From the NCBI RefSeq assembly GCF_032854445.1, contig NC_088295.1, positions 95,783,805-95,847,804 on the forward strand: a stretch of 64,000 bases of DNA. Reading direction: 5' to 3'. Position 1 is the first letter of the stretch. Every line of letters starts with the position of its first letter. The notes below the pieces were generated by a model. The model was not told where the DNA came from, ran no database searches, and worked only from the letters and a program-made list of their open reading frames with translations. The stretch is from Liolophura sinensis (lineage: Eukaryota > Mollusca > Polyplacophora > Chitonida > Chitonidae). Below, piece by piece: positions 1 to 13,128 of this stretch. The translations under genes were made by a program, and so were the position numbers.

Positions 1-1367
1 GTGTACAGACTAAATATTTGTGCCTAAACAAACTGTCCTCTCCAGTGTGTACAGACTCAATATTTGTGACTAAACAAAATGTCCTCTCCAGTGTGTACAG
101 ACCAAATATTGGTCTAAACAAACTTTCCTCTCCAGTGTGTCAGGCTAAATATTTGTGTCTAAACAAACTGTTCTCTCCAGAGTGTACAGACTAAATATTT
201 GTGTCTAAACAAACTGTCCTCTCCAGTGTGTACACACTCAATATTTGTGTCTAAACAAACTGTCCTCTCCAGTGTGTACAGACTCAATATTTGTGTCTAA
301 ACAACTGTCATCTCCAGTGTGTACACACTCAATATTTGTGTCTAAAGAAACTGTTGTCTAGAGTGTACAGACTAAATATTTGTGTCTAAACAAACTGTTC
401 TCTACAGTGTGTACACTCTCAATATTCATGTCTAAACACATGTTCTCTCCAGTGTGTACAGACTAATATTTGTGTCTAAACAGACTGTCCTCTCCAGTGT
501 GTACAGACTAAATATTTGTGTCTAAACAAACTGTCCTCTCCAGTGTGTACAGACTCAATATTTGTGTCTAAACAAATGTTCTCACCAGTGTGTACAGACT
601 CAATATTTGTGTCTAAACAAATGTTCTCTCCAGTGTGTACAGACTCAATATTTGTGCCTAAACAAATAGTCCTCTCCAGTGTGTACACACTCAATATTTG
701 TGTCTAAACAAACTGTTCTCTCCAGAGTGTACAGACTAAATATTTGTGTCTAAACAAACTGTTCTCTCCAGAGTGTACAGACTACATATTTGTGTCTAAA
801 CAAACTGTTCTCTCCAGTGCGTACAGACTAATATTTGTGTCTAAACAAACTGTCCTCTCCAGTGTGTACAGACTCAAAATTTGTGTCTAAACAAACTGTC
901 CTCTCCAGTGTGTACAGACTCAATATTTGTGTCTAAACAACTGTCATCTCCAGTGTGTACAGACTCAATATTTGTGTCTAAACAAAGTTCTCTCTAGAGT
1001 GTACAGACTAAATATTTGTGTCTAAACAAACTGTCCTATCCAGTGTGTACAGACTCAATATTTGTGTCTAAACAAATGTTCTCCCCAGTGTGTACAGACT
1101 CAATATTTGTGTCTAAACATATGTTCTCTCCAGTGTGTACAGACTAAATATTTGTGTCTAAACAAACTGTCCTCTCCAGTGTGTACAGACTCAATATTTG
1201 TGTTTAAACAAACTGTCCTCTCCAGTGGGTACAGACTAAATATTTGTGTCTAAACAAACTGTCCTCTCCAGTGTGTACAGACTAAATATTTGTGTCTAAA
1301 CACACTGTTGTCTCCAGTGTGTACAGACTCAACATGTGTGCCTAAACAAATTGTCCTCTCCAGTGTG
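1..1367. repeat. 46-bp minisatellite, about 30 copies (array A)
   Basis: Tandem units of about 46 bp, recognisable by 'aatatttgtgtctaaacaaa' followed by 'ctgtcctctcca'. The array is cut by the left window edge, so its true length is unknown. Units differ by single-base changes and small indels. Its right end joins directly onto the last codons of the tentative minus-strand exon at 1342-1549, and the first unit supplies that frame's stop codon. Confidence 0.95.
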
Positions 1368-1549
1368 TTTCGCAAATGAGCTGTAAATCATCCATTTCTT
1401 CATTCATAGCCTTATATTTATGTAATCTCAAGAGGGTTGTTCCAAGGGGGCAGACTGATAAGACACCTGTAGTATCATGCACAGGTAGTTGTTTTGTGAT
1501 TGCTTCTTTCAGACTGTCTTCTTTCACACCATGCCAGCTTGTGTTCAAT
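1342..1549 (-). CDS. Second exon of the tentative gene, ending in array A
   Basis: Begins after a CTACAG acceptor at 1550-1552 and continues the phase-2 frame from 3993. The frame is open for 68 codons and stops at 1342-1344. The last residues (ETHWRGQFV) are encoded by the first minisatellite unit. A short alternative acceptor within it (ACTACAG near 1468) cannot be excluded. Confidence 0.4.
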
Positions 1550-4045
1550 CTGTAGGCCAACGACAGAAGCCCTGCCTACACCTCTTTTTGAGGATCACAA
1601 GTGAATGGCATGAATTCTACCCGGCACACCACCCTGTCTGTTCAGGCTTAGGAGTCCTTGTATTTTGAAATGTAAATTAAGAGATGCGTTTAAGAATTGA
1701 GTCCCAGAGTTTATAGTCTGCTGGACATTTTGATGGAGAGGACAGTCAAAGGGAGGTAATTCACGTGTGTGGAACTGTGAGCCTTGAGGAAATCTCCGCT
1801 GTCACAGTAATGACCATTTTAACAAAGAATGTTTGCAAATCAAATATTTACAAAAAACAAACACCTTATTACATGAGCGAACTACAAATGCACAGCACTA
1901 GTGTGACTTACACGTTGGGGTTACAGGATGGGTAGCAGCTGTCCTGGCCTGGGGTGGGGTTTCCTGCTCCGTGTTTCCTGTTGGGTGATGCTGGGCTTTC
2001 AGAGCAGCTTGGACTTTATGGAAGGTGTTCGCTCCTATTATCATGCGTGGTGCATCATCAGGGGCCAGAATCTCCTGCTCAAAGCTGAGGACATAACAAA
2101 AGACAACGCAACGTTATTATCTTGTGTGATGCATCAACGGAGGCCAGAATGTCCGGCTCAAAGCTGAGAACATAACAAAAAGCACATGGTTATTATCATG
2201 TGTGATGCATCAACAGGTGCCAGAATGTCCTGCTCAAAACTGAGGACATAACAACAGACAACACATGCTTATTATCATGTGTGATGCATCATCAGGAGCC
2301 AGAATGTCCGGCTCAAAGCTGAGAACATAACAACAGACAACACATGGTTATTATCATGTGTGATGCATCATCAGGGGCCAGAATGTCCTGCTCAAAGCTG
2401 AGGACATAACAACAGACAACACATGGTTATTATCATGTGTGATGCATCATCAGGGGCCAGAATGCCCGGCGCAAAGCTGAGAACATAACAACAGACAACA
2501 CATGGTTATTATCATGTGTGATGCATCATCAGGGGCCAGAATGTCCTGCTCAAAGCTGAGGACATAACAACAGACAACACATGGTTATTATCATGTGTGA
2601 TGCATCATCAGGGGCCAGAATGTCCGGCTCAAAGCTGAGAACATAACAACAGACAACACATGGTTATTATCATGTGTGATGCATCATCAGGGGCCAGAAT
2701 GCCCGGCGCAAAGCTGAGGACATAACAACAAAAAGCACATGGTTATTATCATGTGTGATGCATCATCAGGGGCCAGAATCTCCTGCTCAAAGCTGAGGAC
2801 ATAACAACAGACAACACATGGTTATTATCATGTGTGATGCATCATCAGGGGCCAGAATCTCCTGCTCAAAGCTGAGAACATAACAACAGACAACACATGG
2901 TTATTATCATGTGTGATGCATCATCAGGGGCCAGAATGTCCTGCTCAAAGCTGAGGACATAACAACAGACAACACATGGTTATTATCATGTGTGATGCAT
3001 CATCAGGGGCCAGAATGCCCGGCGCAAAGCTGAGAACATAACAACAGACAACACATGGTTATTATCATGTGTGATGCATCATCAGGGGCCAGAATGCCCG
3101 GCTCAAAGCTGAGGACATAACAACAGACAACACATGGTTATTATCATGTGTGATGCATCATCAGGGGCCAGAATGCCCGGCGCAAAGCTGAGAACATAAC
3201 AACAGACAACACATGGTTATTATCATGTGTGATGCATCATCAGGGGCCAGAATGCCCGGCTCAAAGCTGAGGACATAACAACAGACAACACATGGTTATT
3301 ATCATGTGTGATGCATCATCAGGGGCCAGAATGTCCTGCTCAAAGCTGAGGACATAACAACAGACAACACATGGTTATTATCATGTGTGATGCATCATCA
3401 GGGGCCAGAATGTCCGGCTCAAAGCTGAGAACATAACAACAGACAACACATGGTTATTATCATGTGTGATGCATCATCAGGGGCTAGACTCTCCAAGGCC
3501 CAGAATGGCAGGCTCTCTGACCAGTGGCTGGGCAGCCATGATTATGGTGTATCAAAATATTTCTGAACCTGCTAATCAGTGTATTCACTTGGACTAGAAT
3601 ACCAGAGCAGTGGCCATCTGACTGTGCCAGGTCAGAGCTTTCAGGTCCAAAGTCAGCTCGTTGTGAAAAACTAGTTCTTGAATGAATTGACATACTTGAA
3701 TATCACTAACTTTACCACGTGATAGCAACCTCAAATTTCATATTCCCCCAAACAGTCACTCTGGCTGACGACAGATCCTGCAATATAGGCAAGTACTGGA
3801 GATCTGCTCGTGAACGATACTGATGAACAAAAGTTGGTGATTGTGTGACAATAATTGAGCATCCAATCATACATGGATCTTTCATTTCGCATCTGATCAT
3901 CATTTATCTATCGGTGTTCATCACTTCTGGGTAAACCATTTATCAGTTTACTGTTAGCTACAGTAGCTAATCAGAACAGATTTTTTACGTACCGGTTCAT
4001 TTCCGCCTCCATCTCCATACGCTTTTCTTCTGTGAGCTCAGCCAT
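1342..4045 (-). CDS. Tentative two-exon minus-strand gene, unknown product
   Basis: Exon 1 is 4045-3993: ATG, 17 codons, then donor GTACGT in phase 2. The peptide is very charged and starts MAELTEEKRMEMEAEMN. The context around the ATG (AAAATGGC) resembles a YY1-type initiator site. Exon 2 is 1549-1342, after acceptor CCTACAG, also in phase 2, so the split codon gives Arg. It reads on for 68 codons (LNTSWHGVKEDSLKEAITKQ onward, later KYKAMNEEMDDLQLICE) to a TAG that lies inside the first unit of array A. The total would be 86 aa, hydrophilic, with no signal or membrane segment. I do not recognise the family. The matching phases, good donor and non-repetitive codon content support it. The missing donor in exon 2 and the stop inside a satellite unit suggest either a truncated gene or an end recruited from the repeat. 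The intron holds array B. Confidence 0.4.
2020..3485. repeat. 79-bp minisatellite, about 19 copies, with dimeric order (array B)
   Basis: Units contain 'tgtgatgcatcatcaggggc' and 'cataacaacagacaacacat'. Two unit types alternate along most of the array: one with 'gaggacataac', the other with 'gagaacataac'. They also differ at tgtcctgctc / tgcccggcgc, giving a loose higher-order period of about 158 bp. It lies in the intron of the tentative minus-strand gene. Confidence 0.95.
3993..4045 (-). CDS. First coding exon of the tentative gene
   Basis: 53 bp: 17 codons plus two bases, ending in CG before donor GTACGT. The peptide is rich in Glu, Lys and Met and likely helical. The upstream sequence (4046-4120, minus strand) contains ACTTCCTG, an ETS-like site, but no clear TATA box. 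Confidence 0.5.
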
Positions 4046-5925
4046 TTTGCAGTCGTTGTACAGACGTTGTTGTTGTATCCTGGTGTGCTGTTTACCGCGA
4101 ACAGGAAGTAGAAAGTCGGCCTGCGTTACCTCCCCTAGCTCTAATAACACGTCAATCGGATCAATCGTCTGTACAAGGCTACTGATGAAGGTCTGATTTC
4201 AGTAAAGTTAAAAAGGCAACGCACTCCTCAACAACCCAGCACTTCTGCTGTTTGTGATGAAATCAATTTAACAAAAGTGTAAAAAAATGATAAAAAAATA
4301 GAATGTAAAATAATAAATACCGGTATATATATATTTTTTTAAAAATAATAAAGTGCAATGAAGAGCACATATAGGTTTGATTCTCATTCCCTGACGGAAA
4401 TATCCTTACTTCTATCCACAGTGGTCTCCACAAATATGGTTGAAGATTAGCAGATAGGCCTACCTCGAGGAACAATTGAATTTAGGCCTACCTACCATAT
4501 TGTCACGTCCCACATAACATTACACTTACTCTGGAAGCTCTGAAGGAGCTACATCGCCTTAGAGACGATTTGACGTAGGCCTATCTTAGATATCCCAATT
4601 GAGGTGTTATTGACTATTTAAACCTGCTTCAAAAGATTGAAATAGACGTTTAACTCAGTTGTTGACGCTTTTGCCTGGGTCAACAAAGAACATTGTAACA
4701 ATTTATCCAGAATTCAACATTAAACTCATGCATGTCGGAGAGAGGTTGGCTTACTTTCGATTCTCGGTCATCCCTCTCTCGTCAATAAATACAGGCATAT
4801 TATCAGAATAACTTTGTGGAACATAGGCCTGTTGGCCCTGTATCTGGAGACTGTATATGTAGACGATGCATGTTTTTTTTTATTCTTTAACAGCCGTTTG
4901 TATTTGATTCAAAACAACAATAATAATTGTAAAAAATAAACGTTTAAAAAACGCCAATCGGGCTATAGGAGAGACTGCACGCCCTATTGTTATTACAAGC
5001 TAATTTTGTCAAATATTTAGGACTAAACTTCGCATATGATAACACTTTAGAAGCTAGTATTAAGAAAAGTTGGGATTTTGTACATTAAATAATCACACAC
5101 TTTTGACGTTTTATCCCTAGGTTATCACTATGAGTAGACCAATTTTCAAAAATACAAATTTAGATCCCATAAAATATTTTTTTCTTAAATTATACCCAGA
5201 CATATGACAAAGTTGTCAGCAGTTCATAATATTTATTTATAAATGTATTACGCTATAGTAGTTGTTGTTGTTTATTTTTTTATTGTTTACCTCTTGATTT
5301 GCTGTTGGCGGTGTATTAATTTGCCTCCCTAAAAATTAGTGAAGTACATAGTTTTACAAGCCAATACATACATGTCACATATGTATTAATTTAGGTGGAT
5401 TTTAGTATTTAGACAAGTTTATCAAGCTTCTATGGGTAAACCAAATGACTCATCATGAAACCTAAAACAAATGTCAAAAATGAAACCATGGTGTAAGTCA
5501 GTTACTCCCTTTGGTGTCTTTGTTCAAGCTCAATGATCGTGCAGTCTTTGACGTCTTTTGTCGCCTCCGTCGCTTTGCAGCCTCGGTGGCAAATGACAGT
5601 GATCATCCATAGCATAAGCACCTTAAGGTCAGGCGGTATCTGTTTCTTGTCCGCCGTTTTCGGATTGCGAATTGCAGTCTTGTTATACCTCTAAGAGATT
5701 TAATATATATGGAGTACTGTTTAGAAAGATAACATAAGGAATTCTTCTTGATTATAATCGCGCACTCTTTCACTCCAATCTTCTTTTTTGGAGATAAATT
5801 TCACTTACAAAAGGGTATTTTAATTCCTTTTAACCCCATAATCTTCTCTTGAGCAAGCTTCCCCTTAAGTAACTCAAGAGTTTTCGTCGATTTAGAATAC
5901 ATTTTCAAGCATCTTTTGGATGGGC
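4046..5925. other. Non-repetitive AT-rich interval without a confident gene
   Basis: Apart from short homopolymer runs and a TA run near 4323, this is unique sequence. The only coding hint is a 37-codon minus-strand frame at 5615-5502 (listed separately). I see no SINE, array or RNA gene here. Confidence 0.6.
5502..5615 (-). CDS. Possible small secreted-type ORF, 37 aa
   Basis: ATG at 5615 opens a 37-codon frame beginning MLWMITVICHRGCKA, a plausible but short signal-like start, followed by a hydrophilic stretch and TAA at 5504-5502. The frame is open further upstream (59 codons from the preceding stop), so it could be part of an exon. There is no family match I know and no splice evidence. 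It may be chance. Confidence 0.15.
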   Translation of the reverse strand: MLWMITVICHRGCKATEATKDVKDCTIIELEQRHQRE

Positions 5926-5939
5926 AATTAATGCAAGCA

Positions 5940-7110
5940 GATGGAGTGCGTGTAGACGTACTGTAGTGACAGCACACAGCACACGTGTAGACATTGGCCT
6001 ACTGCCGTCACACCACGAGGAGCACGGTATAGGGCTACTACCGTTACACCAGAAGGAGTGTGTGTATAGATATACTGCCGGCACACCAGATGGAGAGCGA
6101 ATAAAGCTACTGCAGTGACAGCACACAGCGTGCGTGTAGACATACTGCCGTCACAACAGGAGTGTGTATAGACATACTGCCACGACACCACGATGAGTTG
6201 GGCATAGGGCTACTGGCGTCACACTAGAAGGAGTGCGATATAGGCTACTGTATAGGGCTACTGGCGTCACACTAGAAGGAGTACGATATAGGGCTACTGT
6301 AAAGGGCTACTGTATGGCATAGGGCTACTGCCGTCACGCCAGAAGGAGTGTGTAGAGACATACCAACACACCACGAGGAGCACGGTATAGGGCTACTGCC
6401 GCCACACCAGATGGAGTGAGTATAGGCCTGCTGCAGTGACAGCACACAGCGTGCGTATAGACATACTGCCAACACACTGCGAGGAATACGGTATAGGACT
6501 ACTGCAGTCACACCAGACATACCAACACACCAATAGTGTGTATGGCATAGGGCGACTGCCGTCACCCCAGAAGAGGTGTGTGTGGACATACTGCCGTCAC
6601 ACCACGAGGAGTGTGTAGAGACATACTGCCAACATATCACGAGTATGTATGGCACAGGACTACTGCCGTCACACCAGAAGGAGTGTGTATAGATATACTG
6701 CCAACACACCACGCGGAGTACGGTTATAGGGCTACTGCCGTCACACAAGAAGGAGTGTGTATAGACATATCAACACACCACGAGGAGTACGGTACAGGGG
6801 TACTGCCGTCACACCAGAAGGAGTGTGTATAGACATACTGCCGTCACGCCACGAGGAATACGGTATAGGTCTATTGTCGTCACACCAGGAGTAGTGTGTA
6901 TAGATATACTGCCAACGCACGACGAGGAGTACGATATAGGGCTACTGTTGTTACAGCAGAAGGAGTGTGTATAGACATACTGCCAACACACCACGAGGAG
7001 TACGGTATAGGGGTACTGCCGTCACACCAGAGGGAGTGTGTATAGACATACTGCCAACACACCACGAGGAGTACGGTATAGGGCTACTGCCGTCACACCA
7101 CGGGAGTACC
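5940..7110 (+). repeat. About 71-bp dimeric satellite, plus orientation (array C)
   Basis: Units join two related half-units, one with 'cgtcacaccagaaggagtgt' and one with 'caacacaccacgaggagtac', separated by 'gtatagacatactgc' or 'ggtatagggctactgc'. The same family occurs in reverse orientation at 8046-10415. Overlapping open frames of 60-158 codons on both strands are repeat artefacts. Confidence 0.92.
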
Positions 7111-8045
7111 GTATGCCCTATGGGGGGGGGGAGGGGGGCAACATGAGTTGGATTCAACCACTAGATTGTCAAGAGAGAGGAAATTTCAGTTATTTGTGCG
7201 CTGCTGAATGTAGGTCTGTTTGGGGTTTACGCCCACTTCAGTTGATTATGAAAGTGATAGGTATAAATTTATAGATCACACTGCTGCTTGATGTTTGAAT
7301 AAAAAAAATTGAATAAAAATTGCTCCATGTTGAATTAGTATTTCGACCTTTGTTTCGCCATCATCAGGAGATAAACGAATAGTTATATATTAGGTAAAGA
7401 TGAGTAAGAATAATTCTCTGACGTGTTCAGGGTTGGCGATACATGAGTACTACGTGTCTCATTTAATGACAAGATGAGCGTAATTAACCCGGGTAAATCC
7501 AGTCCGACTATTATTTCAAACTACCCTTGTCAGAAAAAATTATATATATATATATAACAATTAGTTATAGGACTATTAAAGTTCATTATTATAATGGTGG
7601 AGTCAAACGGGAAGATAACGTGCTGGGACATGTTCCCTGATTTATCGTAAATGTAAATTCTCAGTACTAGAAACCCTAGATATGAGCGCGTGGTTGAGGC
7701 CGCGGGGGATTTCCCATGGAAAACACCAGTTAAGTGTAGACGACCTTACCAGCGCACTGACGGCTCGGTGAGGGAAGAAAGGAGGTGGGGTGGCAATGAG
7801 AGGTTGGTTCGCGGGGTGGGACCGGCCGATATTTTTGTTTGTTCTGTATTGCACCTGTCATCTGGGTATTCACAAAGCTGTAAACTAGGAGATCTGACTC
7901 TGACATGAAAACAGGTCAGACACTGAGGTATCTTGTGTAAGGATTTATTATCAATAAGCTTTCACGAAAGCCGGATTTTATAACAAAAACCAAGCCGTAC
8001 AGCACAGAAAGTTTTAACATACAGAGTATATGTCATCGTCAGCTA
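7111..8045. other. Unique spacer between the two inverted satellite arrays
   Basis: Starts with a G-rich run near 7122-7138, then mostly unique sequence including a (TA) run near 7541-7556. Frames at 7038-7274 and 7642-7908 are short and lack splice or domain support. I see no gene. Confidence 0.6.
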
Positions 8046-10415
8046 TACAACCTCCTTGTGGTGTCGGGGCAGAAGGTGTATACATACTCCATCTGGCGTA
8101 AAGTCAGTAACCCTAAACACACTCCCTCTGGTGTGACGACAGTAGCCCAATACACACTCCTGGTGTGACAACAGTAGCCCTGTACACACCCCTCTGGTGT
8201 GACGGCAGTAGCCGTATACACACTCCTTCTGGTGTGACGGGAGCAGCCCCATACCCTCTCCCTCTGGTGTGACAGCAGTAGCCCTATTAAAACTCCTTCT
8301 GGTGTGACGGCAGTAGTCCAATACACACTCCTTCTGGTGTGACGGCAGTAGTTCTATACAAACTCCTTCTAGTGTGACGGCAGTAGCCCTATACACACTC
8401 CCTCTGGTGTGACGGCAGTAGCTCAATACACACTCCTTCTGGTGTGACGGAAGCAGCCCCATACCCACTCCCTCTGGTGTGACAGCAGTAGCCCCATACA
8501 AACTCCTTCTGGTGTGACAGCAGTAGTCCCATAAAACTCCTTCTGGTGTGACGGCAGTAGCCGTATACACACTTCCTCTGGTGTGACAGCAGTAGTCCAA
8601 TACACACTCCTTCTGGTGTGACAGCAGTAGCCCTTTACACATTCCCTCTGGTATGACAGAAGTAGCCCTATTAAAACTCCTTCTGGTGTGACGGAAGCAG
8701 CCCCATACCCACTCCCTCTGGTGTGACAGCAGTAGCCCTATTAAAACTCCTTCTGGTGTGACGGAAGCAGCCCCATACCCACTCCCTCTGGTGTGACAGC
8801 AGTAGCCCTATACACACTCCTTCTAGTGTGACAGCAGTAGCCCTATACAAACTCCTTCTGGTGTGAAAGCAGTAGCCCTATACAAACTCCTTCTGGTGTG
8901 ACGGAAGCAGCTCCATACCCTCTCCCTCTGGTGTGACAGCAGTAGCCCTATTAAAACGCCTTCTGGTGTGACGGAAGCAGCCGTATACACACTTCCTCTG
9001 GTGTGACAGCAGTAGCCCAATACACACTCCTTCTGGTGTGACAGAAGTAGCTCTATACACACTCCTTCTAGTGTGACAGCAGTAGCCCTATACAAACTCC
9101 TTCTGGCGTGAAAGCAGTAGCCCTATACACACTCCTTCTGGTGTGACGGCAGTAGCCCAATACACACTCCTTCTGGTGTGACGGGAGCAGCCCCATACCC
9201 TCTCCCTCTGGTGTGACGGAAGCAGCCGTATACACACTCCCTCTGGTGAGACGGCAGTAGCCCTATACACACTCCTTCTGGTGTGACAGCAGTAGCCCTA
9301 TACACACTTCCTCTGGTTTGACAGCAGTGGCCCAATACACACTCGTTCTGGTGTGACGGCAGTAGCGCAATACACACTGCTTCTGGTGTGACAGAAGTAC
9401 CCCTATACACACACTCCTTCTGGTGTGACAGCAGTAGCCCTATACACACTTCCTCTGGTTTGACAGCAGTGGCCCAATACACACTCTTTCTGGTGTGACG
9501 GCAGTAGCGCAATACACACTGCTTCTGGTGTGACAGAAGTAGCCCTATACACACACTCCTTCTGGTGTGACAGCAGTAACCCAATACACACTCCCTCTGG
9601 TGTGACGGCAGTAGGCCTGTACACATTCATTCTGGTGTGACGGCAGTAGCCATATGCCATACTCCTCGTGGTGTGTTGGCAGTATGTGTATACCGTACTC
9701 CTCGTGACGGCAGTATGTCTATACGCACTTCTTCTGGTTCGACGGCAGTAACCCTATATCGTTCTCGTGGTGTGACAGTATGTCTGTATGCATGCTTTGT
9801 GATGTAACGGCAGTAGGCCTATACACACTCCTTCTGATATGACGGCAGTAGGTCTATACGCACTTCTATTTGTGTAACGGCAGTCTGTCTATACGCACTC
9901 CTTCTAGTTCAAAGGTAGTGACCCTATACCGTACTTGTGGTGTGACAGCAGTAAGTCTATACGCACTCCTTTTGGTGTGACAGCAGGAGGTCTATACACA
10001 ATCCTTCTAGTTCGACGGCAGTAGGTCTATACGCGCTCCTTCTGGTGTGACGGCAGGAGCGCTATACCGTACTCCTGGTTGCATGGCGACAGGCGCCTTA
10101 TGCTGTACTCTTCGTGGTGTGTTGACAGTATGTCTATACGCACTCCTTCTGGTGTGACGGCTGTAGTCCTTATATCGTACGAGTGGTGTGACGACAGTAT
10201 GTCTGTATGCACGATTTGTGGTGTGACGACAGTAGTTATATACGCACACCATCTGGCGTGACGACAATAGCCGTTTACCGTACACCTCGTGGTGTGACGG
10301 CAGAGGGTCTATATGCTCTCCATCTGGTGTGACGACAGTAACACTATACCGTACTCTTCGTGGTGTAACGGCAGTATGTCTGTAAGCACTCTCTCTGGTG
10401 TTACGTGATTCGACG
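8046..10415 (-). repeat. 36-bp satellite, inverted relative to array C, about 65 copies (array D)
   Basis: Units carry 'actccttctggtgtgacggc' plus 'agtagccctatacac', the reverse complement of the array C half-unit. From 8046 to about 9650 the array is a fairly homogeneous 36-bp monomer. From about 9650 to 10415 it takes on the mixed form with 'cctcgtggtgtgttggcagt', matching array C in reverse. The open frames of up to 199 codons are periodic artefacts. Confidence 0.93.
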
Positions 10416-10424
10416 TTTATACCT

Positions 10425-12655
10425 GAAGGGTATCCTCGTATGTGTCCATACCTGACCGAAAGATGTGAACATTGCTACATGTGAGCGTCCATACCTGACG
10501 GAAAGATGTGAACATTGCTACATGTAAATGCCATACTTGGCCGAGAGATGTGGACATTGCTACATGTGTATGGCCATACCTGACCAAAAGATGTAGACAT
10601 TGCTACATGTCAGTGTCCGTACCTGACCGAAAGATGTAGACATTGCTACATGTGAGTGTCCATACCTGACGGAAAGATGTGGACATTGCTACATGTCAGT
10701 GTCCATACCTGACCGAAAGATGTGAACGTTGCTACATGTGTGTGTGTGTGTGTGTGTGTCCATGCCTGACGGAAAGATGTGGACATTGCTACATGTGAGT
10801 GTCCATACCTGACGGAAACATGTGAACATTGCTGTAAGTGTCCATACCTGACCTAAAGATGTGAATCTTACTACATGTGTATGTGAGTGTCCATGCCTGA
10901 CTGAAAGATGTGAACATTGCCACATCCGACTGTACATATCTGGCCAAAAGCTGTGTGAGCCTTGCTATATGTGAATGTCCATATCTGGCCAAAACATGTG
11001 AACATTGCTAAATGTGAGTGTCCATGTCTGGGCTGAAAAGTGTGAACATTGCCACATGTGAGTGTCCATGTCTGGGCTGAGAAGTGTGAACATTGTCACA
11101 TGTGAGTGTCCATGTCTGGGCTGAGAAGTGTGAACATTGCCACATGTGAGTGTCCATGTCTGGGCTGAAAAGTGTGAACATTGCCACATGTCAGTGTCCA
11201 TGTCTGGGCTGAGAAGTGTGAACATTGCCACATGTCAGTGTCCATGTCTGGGCTGAGAAGTGTGAACATTGCCACATGTGAGTGTCCATGTCTGGGCTAA
11301 AAAGTGTGAACATTGCCACATGTGAGTGTCCATGTCTGGGCTAAAAAGTGTGAACATTGCCACATGTGAGTGTCCATGTCTGGGCTGAAAAGTGTGAACA
11401 TTGCCACATGTGAGTGTCCATGTCTGGGCTGAGAAGTGTGAACATTGCCACATGTGAGTGTCCATGTCTGGGCTGAAAAGTGTGAACATTGCCACATGTG
11501 AGTTTCCATGTTTGGGCTGAGAAGTGTAAACATTGTCACATGTCAGTGTCCATGTCTGGGCTGAGAAGTGTAAACATTGTCACATGTGAGTGTCCATGTT
11601 TGGGCTGAGAAGTGTGAACATTGCCACATGTCAGTGTCCATGTCTGGGCTGAGAAGTGTGAACATTGTCACATGTGAGTGTCCATGTCTGGGCTGAGAAG
11701 TGTGAACATTGCCCCATGTGAGTGCCCATGTTTGGGCTGAGAAGTGTGAACATTGCCACATGTGAGTTTCCATGTCTGGGCTGAGAAGTGTAAACATTGT
11801 CACATGTGAGTTTCCATGTTTGGGCTGAGAAGTGTAAACATTGTCACATGTGAGTGTCCATGTCTGGGCTGAGAAGTGTAAACATTGTCACATGTGAGTG
11901 TCCATGTCTGGGCTGAGAAGTGTGAACATTGTCATATGTGAGTGTCCATGTCTGGGCTGAGAAGTGTGAACATTGCCACATGTGAGTGTCCATGTCTGGG
12001 TTGAGAAGTGTGAACATTGCCACATGTCAGTGTCCATGTCTGGGCTGAGAAGTGTAAACATTGTCACATGTGAGTGTCCATGTTTGGGCTGAGAAGTGTG
12101 AACATTGCCACATGTCAGTGTCCATGTCTGGGCTGAGAAGTGTGAACATTGTCCCATGTGAGTGCCCATGTTTGGGCTGAGAAGTGTGAACATTGCCACA
12201 TGTGAGTTTCCATGTCTGGGCTGAGAAGTGTAAACATTGTCACATGTGAGTTTCCATGTTTGGGCTGAGAAGTGTAAACATTGTCACATGTGAGTGTCCT
12301 TGTCTGGGCTGAGAAGTATGAACATTGCCACATGTGAGTTTCCATGTCTGGGCTGAAAAGTGTAAACATTGCCACATGTGAGTGTCCATGTCTGGGCTGA
12401 GAAGTGTAAACATTGCCACATGTGAGTTTCAATATCTGGGCTGAGAAGTGTAAACATTGTCATATGTGAGTGTCCATGTCTGGGCTGAGAAGTGTGAACA
12501 TTGCCACATGTGAGTGTCCATGTCTGGGCTGAGAAGTGTGAACATTGCCACATGTGAGTGTCCATGTCTGGACTGAGAAGTGTTAACATTGCCACATGTC
12601 AGTGTCCATGTCTGGACTGAGAAGTGTGAACATTGCCACATGTAAGTGTCCATGT
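10425..12655. repeat. 44-bp minisatellite, about 50 copies, two subfamilies (array E)
   Basis: The left part (to about 11000) has units with 'catacctgaccgaaagatgt' and is diverged. The right part (11000-12655) is homogeneous, with 'tccatgtctgggctgagaag' and 'gaacattgccacatgtgag'. A (GT)n run at 10737-10759 is an expansion of the internal tgtg of one unit. Confidence 0.95.
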
Positions 12656-12904
12656 CTTCTAACCTATGTGAAAACTGTAACTGTATCGCTCTGTCTTTTA
12701 TTTTCCTGATGCATTTCCTGGGTGGCGCCAATGTGTATATTTTAGCATGTACGCCACTGACATTGCTCCCCCCCCCCCCCCGCCTCCCCACACACACCCA
12801 ATATATAATTATCTCGTTCCAATCTTAGTGGATTCACTATTTTGAAATGTATTGCCAGTCAAAAGTCTATTTTTGGGCAAAGATGATAATTTATCACTTG
12901 TTAT

Positions 12905-13016
12905 ATTTATTTATTTATTTATTTCATTAGTGTTTCACGACGAACGCAAAAATATATCACTTATACGACGGCGGCCACATTATGGTGACACCAACCAAAT
13001 AAATAAATAAATATAT
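12905..13016 (-). mobile_element. Truncated SINE tail
   Basis: ATTT repeats followed by a degraded form of the SINE 3' body (acttatacgacggcggcca), then AAATAAATAAATA. It carries only the tail and has no tRNA-like head. It lies upstream of the first Ig gene. Confidence 0.6.
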
Positions 13017-13128
13017 TTTCATACATAAATCATTTTCTTTTACGGTTTTTAGGTTTTATTAAAATGCATTCGAAGAATGCATTCTATGTTCATTAGTTCA
13101 TTCTATCATTATTTGGTCGCGAAGCTGA

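Noticed and set aside
7360..7395. CTGATGA...GAAAC on the minus strand, hinting at a hammerhead ribozyme or Penelope-type end
   Set aside because: No room for stem II between CTGATGA and GAAAC and no stem partners; only a weak resemblance to a retroelement terminus.
8043..9660. CRISPR-like appearance of short regular repeats in array D
   Set aside because: No unique spacers: the whole 36-bp period is repeated. Eukaryotic context.
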